DNA of 33,780 nt from an uncultured Eubacteriales bacterium (GTDB taxonomy: Bacteria > Bacillota > Clostridia > Oscillospirales > Oscillospiraceae), in NCBI GenBank assembly GCA_900549485.1, contig UROG01000030.1, positions 1-33,780 of the forward strand, given 5' to 3'. Under the pieces are notes generated by a model, which was given only the letters and a program-made list of their open reading frames with translations, was not told where the DNA came from and searched no databases. The translations under genes and the position numbers were made by a program. This document shows, in pieces, positions 13,923 to 21,427 of this stretch; the stretch's first letter is position 1, and each line of letters starts with the position of its first letter.

Positions 13923-15212
13923 ATGAAACAGTATTTTGAGATAGTTGACGTTATGGCGCGGGAGATACTTGATTCCCGCGGAAACCCCACCGTCGAGGTG
14001 GAGGTCACTCTGGACGACGGCACGGTGGGGCGCGCCGCGGTTCCATCGGGCGCATCCACGGGAATGTATGAGGCGTGCGAGCTGCGCGACGGCGACAAGC
14101 AGCGCTACGGCGGCAAAGGCGTGCTGACCGCAGTTGAAAATGTCAACGGCGAGATCGCGGAGGCAATGGTCGGTCTTAACGTACTCGATCAGACCTCGAT
14201 CGACAGGATGCTTATTGAGATCGACGGTACGCCGAATAAAACGCGTCTCGGCGCGAACGCGATATTGGGAGCATCCCTTGCCTGCGCCAAAGCGGGGGCG
14301 GAAGCGACGGGGCAGAGCCTTTATAATTATATCGGCGGAGTGAATGCAAAAACCCTGCCCGTGCCGATGATGAACGTTCTTAACGGCGGCGCGCATGCGC
14401 TGTCCTCCAATGTCGATATTCAGGAATTTATGATAATGCCCGTCGGGGCTGAAAGCTTCAAGGAAGCGCTGCGCATGTGCGCGGAGGTTTTCCATGCGCT
14501 CAAGAAGGTCGTCCCCGCCAGCGGCGTCGGCGATGAAGGCGGGTATGCGCCGAATCTTGACAGCGACGAGGACGCACTCAAGGCTCTTGTCAAGGCGATA
14601 GAGCTTGCCGGATACGAGCCGGGCGAGGACTTCATGATCGCCATTGACGGCGCCGTTTCCGACTGGTACAGCAGCGAGGATAAGTGCTATCACCTTCCTA
14701 AGCGCGGTACGGTCATGACCAGCGAACAGATGGTCGATATGTGGGAGAGCTTTGTTGACAAATATCCAATTATATCAATTGAGGACGGTATGGGCGAAAA
14801 CGACTGGGCAGGCTGGCAGCTTATGACGAGCCGCCTCGGCAGCCGCATTCAGATAGTGGGCGACGACCTGTTTGTCACCAATACCGCGAGAATAAAAAAG
14901 GGGATAGAGCTGAAAGCCGCTAATGCGGTGCTTATCAAGCTCAACCAGATAGGTACGCTCACCGAAACGCTCGACGCTATCGAAATGGCGCACCGTGCAG
15001 GCTGGACGGCGGTTGTTTCGCATCGCTCAGGCGAGACGGAGGACACCACCATCGCCGACATTTCCGTCGCCGTCAATGCCGGTCAGATCAAAACGGGCGC
15101 GCCGTCACGTACCGACAGGGTTGCAAAATACAATCAGCTCCTCAGAATAGAGGATGAGCTTTTCGACGCCGCGCAGTATCCCGGCGCGGACGCGTTTTTC
15201 TCAATAAGATAA
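13923..15212 (+). CDS. eno: Enolase (phosphopyruvate hydratase)
   Basis: This 429-aa glycolytic enzyme converts 2-phosphoglycerate to phosphoenolpyruvate. It is full length. Hallmarks in order: DSRGNPTVEVEV near the start, GASTGxxEA loop, NVDIQEFMIMP, the Mg ligands in IAIDGAVSDWY, SIEDGMGENDW and VGDDLFVTN, the family signature VLIKLNQIGTLTE carrying the catalytic Lys, and SHRSGETEDTTIADISVA. It has a strong ribosome binding site (GGAGGTCGG) and its own terminator. It is a housekeeping gene, probably the organism's main enolase. Confidence 0.97.
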   Translation: MKQYFEIVDVMAREILDSRGNPTVEVEVTLDDGTVGRAAVPSGASTGMYEACELRDGDKQRYGGKGVLTAVENVNGEIAEAMVGLNVLDQTSIDRMLIEIDGTPNKTRLGANAILGASLACAKAGAEATGQSLYNYIGGVNAKTLPVPMMNVLNGGAHALSSNVDIQEFMIMPVGAESFKEALRMCAEVFHALKKVVPASGVGDEGGYAPNLDSDEDALKALVKAIELAGYEPGEDFMIAIDGAVSDWYSSEDKCYHLPKRGTVMTSEQMVDMWESFVDKYPIISIEDGMGENDWAGWQLMTSRLGSRIQIVGDDLFVTNTARIKKGIELKAANAVLIKLNQIGTLTETLDAIEMAHRAGWTAVVSHRSGETEDTTIADISVAVNAGQIKTGAPSRTDRVAKYNQLLRIEDELFDAAQYPGADAFFSIR

Positions 15213-15221
15213 TTTTTTGCG

Positions 15222-15258
15222 GCAGAGCATACCCGGCAGACGGATATGCTCTGCTTTT
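15222..15258 (+). terminator. Enolase terminator
   Basis: Arms GCAGAGCATA (15222-15231) and TATGCTCTGC (15245-15254) followed by TTTTG, ten bases past the enolase stop. Confidence 0.85.
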
Positions 15259-15282
15259 GCGGTATATGGATAAGGAGTTTGA

Positions 15283-16287
15283 ATGAAAAACAGAAGATTT
15301 TTTACTGCGTTGTACATTGTTCTGACCGCGGCAGTATTGATAGGCGCTGCATCGGCTTTTGCGGAAAATGCGGACAACAATATTGAATATAACTACCTTT
15401 CGGCGCAGGAGTGCGCGGATACGCTGAGAGGGCTTGATACATACTATGATAATATCAGCATGAAATGCCTTCAGTTTTTCATGCAGGAAAAGGACGCGGA
15501 TGTCGGGCGGTATATCGAATATTCGGCGGCGCAGGCGCGTGATTTTACCGAGGCGGAGAGGAAGCTGCTCGACAGAACCGTTGAGAGTATAGAAAATAAG
15601 CTTGACGCGGCGGGGATGCATCTGCCCGAAAACAAAACCCTGTCTTTTGCGAAAACGACGATGCGGGAAGCGTCTGGAGCGGGCGGATATACGCACGGAA
15701 CGACCGTTTTCCTCTCCGAGAGCAGACTGGCGGCGTGGGCAGAGAATGAAGAAAGCTATAAGTATACGGCGGAGACAGTCGTGGCGCATGAGCTGTTTCA
15801 CTGCCTGACGCGCAATAATCCGGAATTTCGACGGGCGATGTATTCCTTTATCGGCTTCACCGTGATGGATGCTGACTTTGACATTCCGGAGTACGTGCGT
15901 GAACAGATGATCGCAAACCCGGACGTGGGTCATCACGACAGCTATGCAGCCTTTACCGTCAATGGGGAAAAGAAGGATTGCTATCTGGTATTTCTGTCGG
16001 AAAACGATTTTGAAAAACCGGGAGACAGCTTCTTTGAGGGGATGTATACCGGACTTGTCGATATTGAGGACGGAACGCTTTACAGCTATACCGATGCGTC
16101 AGATTTCTATACCGTGTTGGGTGAGAACACCGATTACTGTGAGGACCCGGAGGAATGTATGGCGACTAATTTCAGCTATGCTGTTACGTTCGGAATGAAC
16201 GGCCCCGACGGTCGGGGCTACAAAACGCCGGAGATAATCCGGAATATAATTGCCTATATGCAGAACGGAGCGGAAACTGTGAATTAA
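15283..16287 (+). CDS. Secreted HExxH metallopeptidase-like protein
   Basis: A 334-aa protein with a Sec signal (positive NRR, hydrophobic 8-22, cleavage probably after ASAFA, about residue 27), so it is extracellular or surface-held. No lipobox is seen. The zinc-type motif VVAHELFHCLTR (HExxH at 169-173) marks a metallopeptidase-like domain of the gluzincin type. A third ligand is not certain; the Glu in NNPEFR or residues in PDVGHHDSY are candidates. It stands alone after the enolase terminator. The family is not recognised beyond the motif. Confidence 0.7.
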   Translation: MKNRRFFTALYIVLTAAVLIGAASAFAENADNNIEYNYLSAQECADTLRGLDTYYDNISMKCLQFFMQEKDADVGRYIEYSAAQARDFTEAERKLLDRTVESIENKLDAAGMHLPENKTLSFAKTTMREASGAGGYTHGTTVFLSESRLAAWAENEESYKYTAETVVAHELFHCLTRNNPEFRRAMYSFIGFTVMDADFDIPEYVREQMIANPDVGHHDSYAAFTVNGEKKDCYLVFLSENDFEKPGDSFFEGMYTGLVDIEDGTLYSYTDASDFYTVLGENTDYCEDPEECMATNFSYAVTFGMNGPDGRGYKTPEIIRNIIAYMQNGAETVN

Positions 16288-16320
16288 ATGAAAAAACAGG
16301 CGGAAAACTACGGTGCGCAC

Positions 16321-16374
16321 TTGACATACGGAGAAGATAATTTTATAATATGACCAAAAAGATGAAAATGGTCA
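16321..16374 (+). promoter_or_regulatory. Consensus promoter and TetR-type operator
   Basis: TTGACA (16321-16326), 17 bases, TATAAT (16344-16349): a perfect consensus promoter. An inverted repeat TGACCA (16351-16356) and TGGTCA (16369-16374) covers the transcription start, as expected for an autorepressing TetR protein. The regulator downstream is now a pseudogene. Confidence 0.75.
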
Positions 16375-16395
16375 AAAATTCAGAGAGCGTGTACC

Positions 16396-16639
16396 GTGGC
16401 ATTTACGGAAGAACAAAACGAAACTATTCGGGCGGATCTTATCCGTGAGGCAAGACGATGAGGTGCATATCCGGGCTTTGCTGGAGGAGAGCGGGCTTTG
16501 TCCCAAAGGAGGGATACCTCTTGCGGCTGCGGCGATACGCGGTCTTATTCTGACCGTCTCGCATCAGGAGCATATCGGCGCGCTGTACCCTCAGGTTCTG
16601 GAAACGCTGGTGCGCGGTGCGTGCAGGGAACTGTTTTAA
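16396..16639 (+). pseudogene. TetR/AcrR regulator with large internal deletion
   Basis: From GTG 16396 the frame gives FTEEQNETIRADLIREARR, the first helix of a TetR DNA-binding domain, then stops. In another frame the DNA continues straight into a C-terminal helix set (DDEVHIRALLEESGLCPKGG, ending VLETLVRGACRELF). About 100 residues, including the HTH, are missing at the junction near 16445. The promoter and operator upstream are perfect, so the decay is recent, and the downstream genes may now be unregulated. Confidence 0.75.
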
Positions 16640-16655
16640 TAACTGAGATACAATA

Positions 16656-16678
16656 AAAAGCCGCAATTCGCGGCTTTT
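16656..16678 (+). terminator. Terminator after the TetR pseudogene
   Basis: AAAAGCCGC-aattc-GCGGCTTTT, a compact, near-symmetric hairpin that can work in both directions. Confidence 0.75.
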
Positions 16679-16688
16679 AAAAGGATTG

Positions 16689-16710
16689 TGAGTTAGCTGT
16701 GTCTAACTCA
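16689..16710. promoter_or_regulatory. Inverted repeat upstream of the methyltransferase
   Basis: TGAGTTAG-N6-CTAACTCA with perfect 8-bp arms, directly before the ATG of the 44-aa frame. It resembles a MarR- or TetR-type operator. A further half-site AGTTAGAG occurs near 16735. Confidence 0.55.
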
Positions 16711-16845
16711 ATGAATAGGAAGAGCATTGAATTTAAGTTAGAGAGCGTAAACAATATGCAGCGTAAAGATGAGATACGCAATATATATCGTATGACAGAC
16801 AGCGGCAATTTTTATGACAAAATGGACGGAGGTAAAGTGATATGA
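16711..16845 (+). pseudogene. 44-aa N-terminal remnant fused by overlap to the methyltransferase
   Basis: The frame contains DEIRNIYRMTDSGNFYDKM, which resembles the N-terminus of a class of SAM-dependent methyltransferases (IYRxTxxGNFYDGM), and ends with its stop overlapping the next start (ATGA). It looks like the front end of one methyltransferase gene left after a deletion that placed a second one directly behind it. It could alternatively act as a translated leader peptide. Confidence 0.45.
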
Positions 16846-17540
16846 ACGAAAAGATAAAACTCCCCGGTGTACCGGAAACGAAGCTTCAAACGGTATATGC
16901 CCGCGCCAAAGAAAACAGGGGAAACGGCACAAGGTCTTTTTTTGAAAATACACGTAAACCGGCAGGGCTGGGCGGAAAGCTTATGGTTTTCATGATGAAT
17001 ATAGGTCACAGCGCACTTTCGTCCTGGGGGCTGCACTTCCTGCCGCTTGCGGCGGATGCAAAGGTTCTTGACTGCGGCTGCGGCGGCGGGGCGAATATTA
17101 AAAAGCTTCTGAGAAGGTGTCCGCAGGGCATCGTCAAGGGCATCGACTATTCTCCCGTCAGTGTGGAAAAAGCGCGCAGGCTCAATGAAGAGGCGCTGTA
17201 CAGAGGACGGTGCGTGGTGTGGCAGGGAAGCGTTGAAAGGATGATCTTCGCAAAAGACTGGTTCGACGCGGCTACGGCCTTTGAAACGGTCTACTTCTGG
17301 CCGGATCTGACGAACTGTTTTAGGGAGGTGTACCGGGTGCTGAGACCCGGCGGCACATTTCTGATATGCAACGAAAGCAGCGGCGATACCGACAAGGACA
17401 ATAAATGGACGGAAAAAATCGACGGCATGACGATTTTTAAGGACGTCCAACTGAAAGCCGCGCTGGAAGAATCAGGATTCGGCGATGTTCAGATACACAA
17501 GAATGAAAAGGGCTGGCTTTGTATGACGGCCCGGAAGTGA
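16842..17540 (+). CDS. Class I SAM-dependent methyltransferase
   Basis: A 232-aa cytoplasmic protein with motif I VLDCGCGGGANIKKLL (75-90), an acidic motif II (GIDYSPVSVEKAR), FDAATAFETVYFWPD (motif IV region) and a post-motif RVLRPGGTFLI. The fold is the UbiE/Methyltransf_11 type. The substrate is unknown, and the N-terminal 50 residues do not identify it. Start ATG behind GGAGG (16828-16832). It lies downstream of a dead TetR gene in a cluster of gene fragments. Confidence 0.85.
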   Translation: MNEKIKLPGVPETKLQTVYARAKENRGNGTRSFFENTRKPAGLGGKLMVFMMNIGHSALSSWGLHFLPLAADAKVLDCGCGGGANIKKLLRRCPQGIVKGIDYSPVSVEKARRLNEEALYRGRCVVWQGSVERMIFAKDWFDAATAFETVYFWPDLTNCFREVYRVLRPGGTFLICNESSGDTDKDNKWTEKIDGMTIFKDVQLKAALEESGFGDVQIHKNEKGWLCMTARK

Positions 17541-17587
17541 GGTATATATTTATCTCCAGAAAAGCGACGGAGTTTCAGAGAAAAGAA

Positions 17588-17934
17588 ATGAGCAGAATGT
17601 ACCGGGGCAAGGAAATTTTCAAGCCCCTGAACACCGGCTGGGTAGACGAACATGTCGCCTGCGTCCGGGAGTGGGTGGCGAACATCTTCTTCTACCGAAA
17701 GGGCGATACCGTCATAATGATCGACGCAGGGTACAATTATGAGCGCCTTGCGGAGAAAATGGAGTGGCTCGGCATCGACCCGAAATCTATCAGGCACATT
17801 CTCATCACTCATCAGGATACCGACCATGCGCAAACGGCTGCAAGTGCGACTATACTATCTGCGGCGACAAGGATCCGTATTTAAAGGAGCATCCCGAATA
17901 TCGGGACGAAAAAGGCCACAGGAGGAATAAATGA
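17588..17934 (+). pseudogene. Metallo-beta-lactamase-fold hydrolase, truncated and joined to foreign tail
   Basis: The first part reads as an MBL-fold protein: NIFFYRKGDTVIMIDAGYN then HILITHQDTDHAQT, containing HxDxDH-type metal ligands. Right after that motif the sequence loses MBL character and the frame ends at 17884. In another frame the DNA continues as CKCDYTICGDKDPYLKEHPE to a stop at 17934, a Cys-rich tail of a different protein. So two gene ends were joined by deletion at about 17830. The start is taken as ATG 17588; an upstream in-frame ATG (17519) lies inside the methyltransferase gene. The result should be inactive. Confidence 0.65.
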
Positions 17935-18425
17935 TGATCTTGCGGACAATTCTGGAAGGACTTGGACTTGGCGCACTGCTTGCTGCGGTATGCGCCGTCG
18001 GCATCCGCAGCGGCGCGGTTGGCATGGTGCATCTTTACGACGTGCAGGTGCAGCAGCGCTGCATCTCGCTGGGACTTACAAGCGAGGAAAAAATCAGGCG
18101 GAACAGCAAGCTTTTCAAACTGCTGTGCGTTCCCGGCTATATTGCCTATGTGCTTGTTTTCGTCTACGCCGTCAACGGCGCACGCGGATTTCTCACGGGC
18201 TTCTGGCAGCTGCTTGTAATCCTGTCGGTGATGAACCTTATCGACCGCTTCCTGATAGACGACTACTGGGTGGGACATACCGAGGCGTGGACGATTCCCG
18301 GAACGGAGGATCTCAAGCCCTACATCTCTGCGGAGGCAAAGCGAAGGAAGTGGCTTTTCGGCACGGTGGGCATGGCTGTGATCGCGGCAGTGCTGGCAGG
18401 TATCATGACGTTTTTTGTATCATAA
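17931..18425 (+). CDS. Four-segment membrane protein of unknown function
   Basis: A 164-aa integral membrane protein with hydrophobic segments near 5-30, 62-82, 85-105 and 142-163. A conserved-looking loop WVGHTEAWTIPGTEDLKPYI lies between the third and fourth. The start overlaps the stop of the preceding fragment (ATGATGA), with AGGAGGAAT as ribosome binding site. No family is recognised. Confidence 0.7.
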   Translation: MMILRTILEGLGLGALLAAVCAVGIRSGAVGMVHLYDVQVQQRCISLGLTSEEKIRRNSKLFKLLCVPGYIAYVLVFVYAVNGARGFLTGFWQLLVILSVMNLIDRFLIDDYWVGHTEAWTIPGTEDLKPYISAEAKRRKWLFGTVGMAVIAAVLAGIMTFFVS

Positions 18426-18499
18426 AGGGAATGACGGAAAAGATTGCTCCGCACATACGGCGGCAGGGATGACTGCACCGGATACAAAAAAAAGACAGA

Positions 18500-18545
18500 C
18501 CCCATCCTTCCGGAACTGTTTCGAAACCGGTTGGATGGGGTTTTT
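18500..18545 (+). terminator. Terminator after the membrane protein
   Basis: CCCCATCC (18500-18507) pairs with GGATGGGG (18533-18540) and is followed by TTTTTG. On the minus strand the same stem is followed, after a short gap, by a run of T, so it may also end the DUF554/TRAP transcript. Confidence 0.8.
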
Positions 18546-18552
18546 GCGTCCG

Positions 18553-18612
18553 CGGATATCCCGTGCCGTATAAAATGCGCCGGAGCCGGAGCGGCTCTGC
18601 ATGGGATATCCG
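18553..18612. repeat. Nested inverted repeat
   Basis: CGGATATCCC (18553-18562) and GGGATATCCG (18603-18612) are perfect 10-bp arms with a GC pair just inside. They enclose a second hairpin GAGCCG/CGGCTC (18583-18597). It lies between convergent genes and could be a REP/MITE-like element or a structured RNA end. Confidence 0.55.
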
Positions 18613-18663
18613 TGATTTGACGGGATTGCAGCGGCGCATTTCAATGTTCAGGAGAGAAAGTGT

Positions 18664-19365
18664 TTACAGCAGGGACCAAAGAAATGATATGGGAAGTGCG
18701 AAAATGAGAGCCGGGAGCATATTTGAGGACTTGATGTCCTTCATCCCGCTCATCCTGATGCCGGTCGCAAAGGTGATCAAACCGCCGCAGGCCTTGAAAT
18801 CGCAGAGCATATCGGGACTTACGAGAGGCATTATGAGCGAGGCAAGGAAAAACAGCGCAATGCAGATAACAAACTGCGGCAGCGCAATAAAAGAGACAAG
18901 ACAGCCCAGAGTGCAGGCAAATATCATGGCCGTAAAGAAGTCGAGGATAGACTTCATGATAAGTATGCCTGAATCGCCGGACAGCCCTTCGGTAAGCGCG
19001 CCGAGAATCGTGGTAGTACCGAAGCAAAAAAGAACGATAAGCGAAAGCATCCCGGACATGGCGTTTGCCATATCTCCGCCCTTGCCGCTGCCCGACAGCT
19101 TCGCCTGTGCTTTATCGACACATACCTTGAAAAAGTTGTCGATATCAATTATAGCGCCGACAACCGCGCCGAGAATGACGGACAGCATGACCGCCGAAAG
19201 CGATTTTGCCTGAACGATAAGCGAAATGCCTATGCCGAGGCAGCAAACCGAGAAAACGACGGGCAAAAAAGATTTGATTTTTTCGGGAATATATTTCCCT
19301 AAAATCGCGCCGAGCAGACCGCCGACGGCGGTTGCGGCGCAATCGACAATTACACCGATTGGCAC
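18664..19365 (-). CDS. DUF554 membrane protein (YqgA/YdfK type)
   Basis: This 233-aa polytopic membrane protein begins MPIGVIVDCAATAVGGLLGA and has about seven hydrophobic segments with many small residues, typical of DUF554. The function of the family is unsettled; a transport role is often guessed. It starts 28 bases after the TRAP large-permease stop on the same strand, so it is the probable last gene of the TRAP operon. Confidence 0.85.
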   Translation of the reverse strand: MPIGVIVDCAATAVGGLLGAILGKYIPEKIKSFLPVVFSVCCLGIGISLIVQAKSLSAVMLSVILGAVVGAIIDIDNFFKVCVDKAQAKLSGSGKGGDMANAMSGMLSLIVLFCFGTTTILGALTEGLSGDSGILIMKSILDFFTAMIFACTLGCLVSFIALPQFVICIALFFLASLIMPLVSPDMLCDFKACGGLITFATGIRMSGMKDIKSSNMLPALIFALPISFLWSLL

Positions 19366-19392
19366 GAAACAATACTCCTTAATTTGCAGATA

Positions 19393-20694
19393 TCAGCCCA
19401 GCAGCGTATTCGGCAGCCATGTGACGAGTTCCGGGATAAATATGACAAGCAGCAGGACAACGACCATAGCCGGCAGATACTTGAGAGCTTCTCTTGTTGT
19501 GTCTTTGACGGGAACCTGCCCCACCTCGGAGACGACAAAAAGGCAGATGCCGAAGGGCGGCGTGATTATACCGATCATCAGGCCTATGGTCATGACAAGA
19601 CCGAACTGTATCTCGTTTATTCCAAGAGACGAAACGATAGGGCAGAGGATGGGGGCAAGCAGAAGCACACCTGCGCTCGTGTCGAGGAAGCAGCCTATGA
19701 TAAGGAATATCAGCCCGCACAGGAGAAGCAGTAAGCTTGGCTTGTCCGCATAGCTCATCATGAAGCTCTTGAGAACGGTGGGAATGCCCTCAATGGTGAA
19801 TATCCATGCAAGGAAGCTGGCGATGGATACGATAAGCATGAATATACCGCAGGCTTCGACGGTATCGCTGAGCGTTTTCCAGAGGTTTTTCCATGTGATC
19901 TTTTTGTAGCATACACCGAGGAACACGGCGTACCATGCCGCAAGTATGGCAGCCTCCGTTGCGGTGCAGATACCGCCCATGATCGACCCGAGGATGATGA
20001 CGAACGTCAGCAGCGCAGGGATGGCCTGAGGAATGGTCTTGACGGCTTCCTTCCAGGGAACCTTTGTTTTCGGCCATGCGCAGCCTCTCTTTGTGAAGTG
20101 TGCACGGAAGGCGATGTTGGCCATAAGCGCGATTGCCATGAGAACGCCGGGAACAACGCCGCCGTAGAAGAGCGAGGCAACGGATATTTCGGCGATCGAA
20201 CCGAGAAGCACCATGCAGGAGCTTGGGGGAATAATAGGCCCCAGGATGGAGGAGGACGCGGTAATGCCCGCCGCAACGTCGGGGTCATACCCGGCGTCTT
20301 TCATCATCTTCATCTCAACAAGACCAAGGCCGCCCGCGTCGCCGATAGCGGTTCCGGACATACACGCAAAGAGCATAGACGCCAGCGCGTTTGCGTGTGC
20401 AAGGCCGCCGCGGAAGCGCCCGACCATTGCAATGGCGAACTTGAAAAGCCGGTCGGTGATGCCGCTCGTGTTCATGATGCGCCCGACAAACAAAAAGCCG
20501 GGCAGCGATATAAGAGTGAACGACAGCATATATTTCATGCAGTTCTGCGAGATAACAGTTATCGGCATAGCGCCGCCTTTAAGCCCCAGCCAGAACACAC
20601 AAGGAACGCCTATCGCAAACACAACGGGAACGCCGATAAGCATAAGGACTATGAACATAACGGCGATAATAACTATTACGGTAAGACCTGACAT
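19393..20694 (-). CDS. TRAP transporter large permease (DctM)
   Basis: This 433-aa subunit carries substrate across the membrane using an ion gradient. Multiple membrane helices run through the whole length. Family blocks are clear: VPVVFAIGVPCVFWLG, PGFLFVGRIMNTSGITDRLF, SGTAIGDAGGLGLVEMKMM, GITASSSILGPIIPPSSCMV, and the late DTSAGVLLLAPILCP and IGIITPPFG. The start is 2 bases after the small-permease stop, so the two are coupled. With DctQ and DctP it forms a complete carboxylate-type TRAP system. Confidence 0.95.
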   Translation of the reverse strand: MSGLTVIVIIAVMFIVLMLIGVPVVFAIGVPCVFWLGLKGGAMPITVISQNCMKYMLSFTLISLPGFLFVGRIMNTSGITDRLFKFAIAMVGRFRGGLAHANALASMLFACMSGTAIGDAGGLGLVEMKMMKDAGYDPDVAAGITASSSILGPIIPPSSCMVLLGSIAEISVASLFYGGVVPGVLMAIALMANIAFRAHFTKRGCAWPKTKVPWKEAVKTIPQAIPALLTFVIILGSIMGGICTATEAAILAAWYAVFLGVCYKKITWKNLWKTLSDTVEACGIFMLIVSIASFLAWIFTIEGIPTVLKSFMMSYADKPSLLLLLCGLIFLIIGCFLDTSAGVLLLAPILCPIVSSLGINEIQFGLVMTIGLMIGIITPPFGICLFVVSEVGQVPVKDTTREALKYLPAMVVVLLLVIFIPELVTWLPNTLLG

Positions 20695-20696
20695 GC

Positions 20697-21335
20697 TCAG
20701 CAGCCTCCTTCCTTATTGTCATGAGAAATCTGATCGTCGAGACCGGACTCGTGCATAAATTCGTCCATATTTTTTTGCAGCTCCGCCGTTTCCGCTTTTT
20801 CCTGCTCAAGATCAAGCTGCTGCTGCTTTTCGCTTTCCAGCTTCATGTAGTCATATCCCGGGAGGAAATCGTTGATGATATCAACAACGACCGAATAGGC
20901 CATAAGGATGGACATTGTCCAGACAGGCAGATAATAATAAGACCTGTGAATGTCCAGAACGCCGCTTCTCCATACAAGCGACGGCAGAAGCTTCAGGACG
21001 CTGACGGCGAGAAAGACAAAGAAAATTATCATGAGGATCTTGCTGAAAATGCCGATGATCTTCTGAAACCTGGGAGACGCCTTTGATACGAAGAAATCAG
21101 CGACAATATGTTTTTTGCGAACTGTGGTGAGAAAAGCGCTCAGGTAGCACAGCCATACCATGAGGAACGTTGCAAGCTCTTCCGTCCAACTGAAGGGGTG
21201 GTTGAATATGTAGCGGCTGATGATACCCGCCGTTATAATAAGAAAAATAGCGATCAGAATAACGGTGCCGATAAATTTGACGGCTTTGTAGCTGTAATAC
21301 ACGCCTTTGTTCAGCACCTTAACCAATGTTTTCAT
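20697..21335 (-). CDS. TRAP transporter small permease (DctQ)
   Basis: A 212-aa protein with four membrane segments (about 17-40, 52-72, 92-115 and 135-160) and the family motif RYIFNHPFSWTEELATFLMVWL. An unusually long charged C-terminal tail (about 165-212, EKQQQLDLEQEKAETAELQK) is predicted cytoplasmic and coiled-coil-like. It is longer than most DctQ proteins (about 160-170 aa) because of this tail. It is separated from the binding-protein gene by a hairpin and from dctM by two bases. Confidence 0.92.
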   Translation of the reverse strand: MKTLVKVLNKGVYYSYKAVKFIGTVILIAIFLIITAGIISRYIFNHPFSWTEELATFLMVWLCYLSAFLTTVRKKHIVADFFVSKASPRFQKIIGIFSKILMIIFFVFLAVSVLKLLPSLVWRSGVLDIHRSYYYLPVWTMSILMAYSVVVDIINDFLPGYDYMKLESEKQQQLDLEQEKAETAELQKNMDEFMHESGLDDQISHDNKEGGC

Positions 21336-21358
21336 AAAACACTCCTTATAAAAATAAC

Positions 21359-21394
21359 ACGGTCACCCATAGACATCCCTGTGGATGACCGCGT
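21359..21394 (-). terminator. Intercistronic hairpin between dctP and dctQ
   Basis: On the minus strand ACGCGGTCATCC pairs with GGGTGACCGTGT (one mismatch) and is followed by TATTTTT. As a partial terminator it would leave more mRNA for the periplasmic-type binding protein than for the permeases, a common arrangement in transporter operons. Confidence 0.6.
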
Positions 21395-21427
21395 ATTTAT
21401 CGGGGCTTATTCATAAAAGCGTATGAA

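Noticed and set aside
13728..14693. 321-codon minus-strand open frame
   Set aside because: Antisense shadow of enolase.
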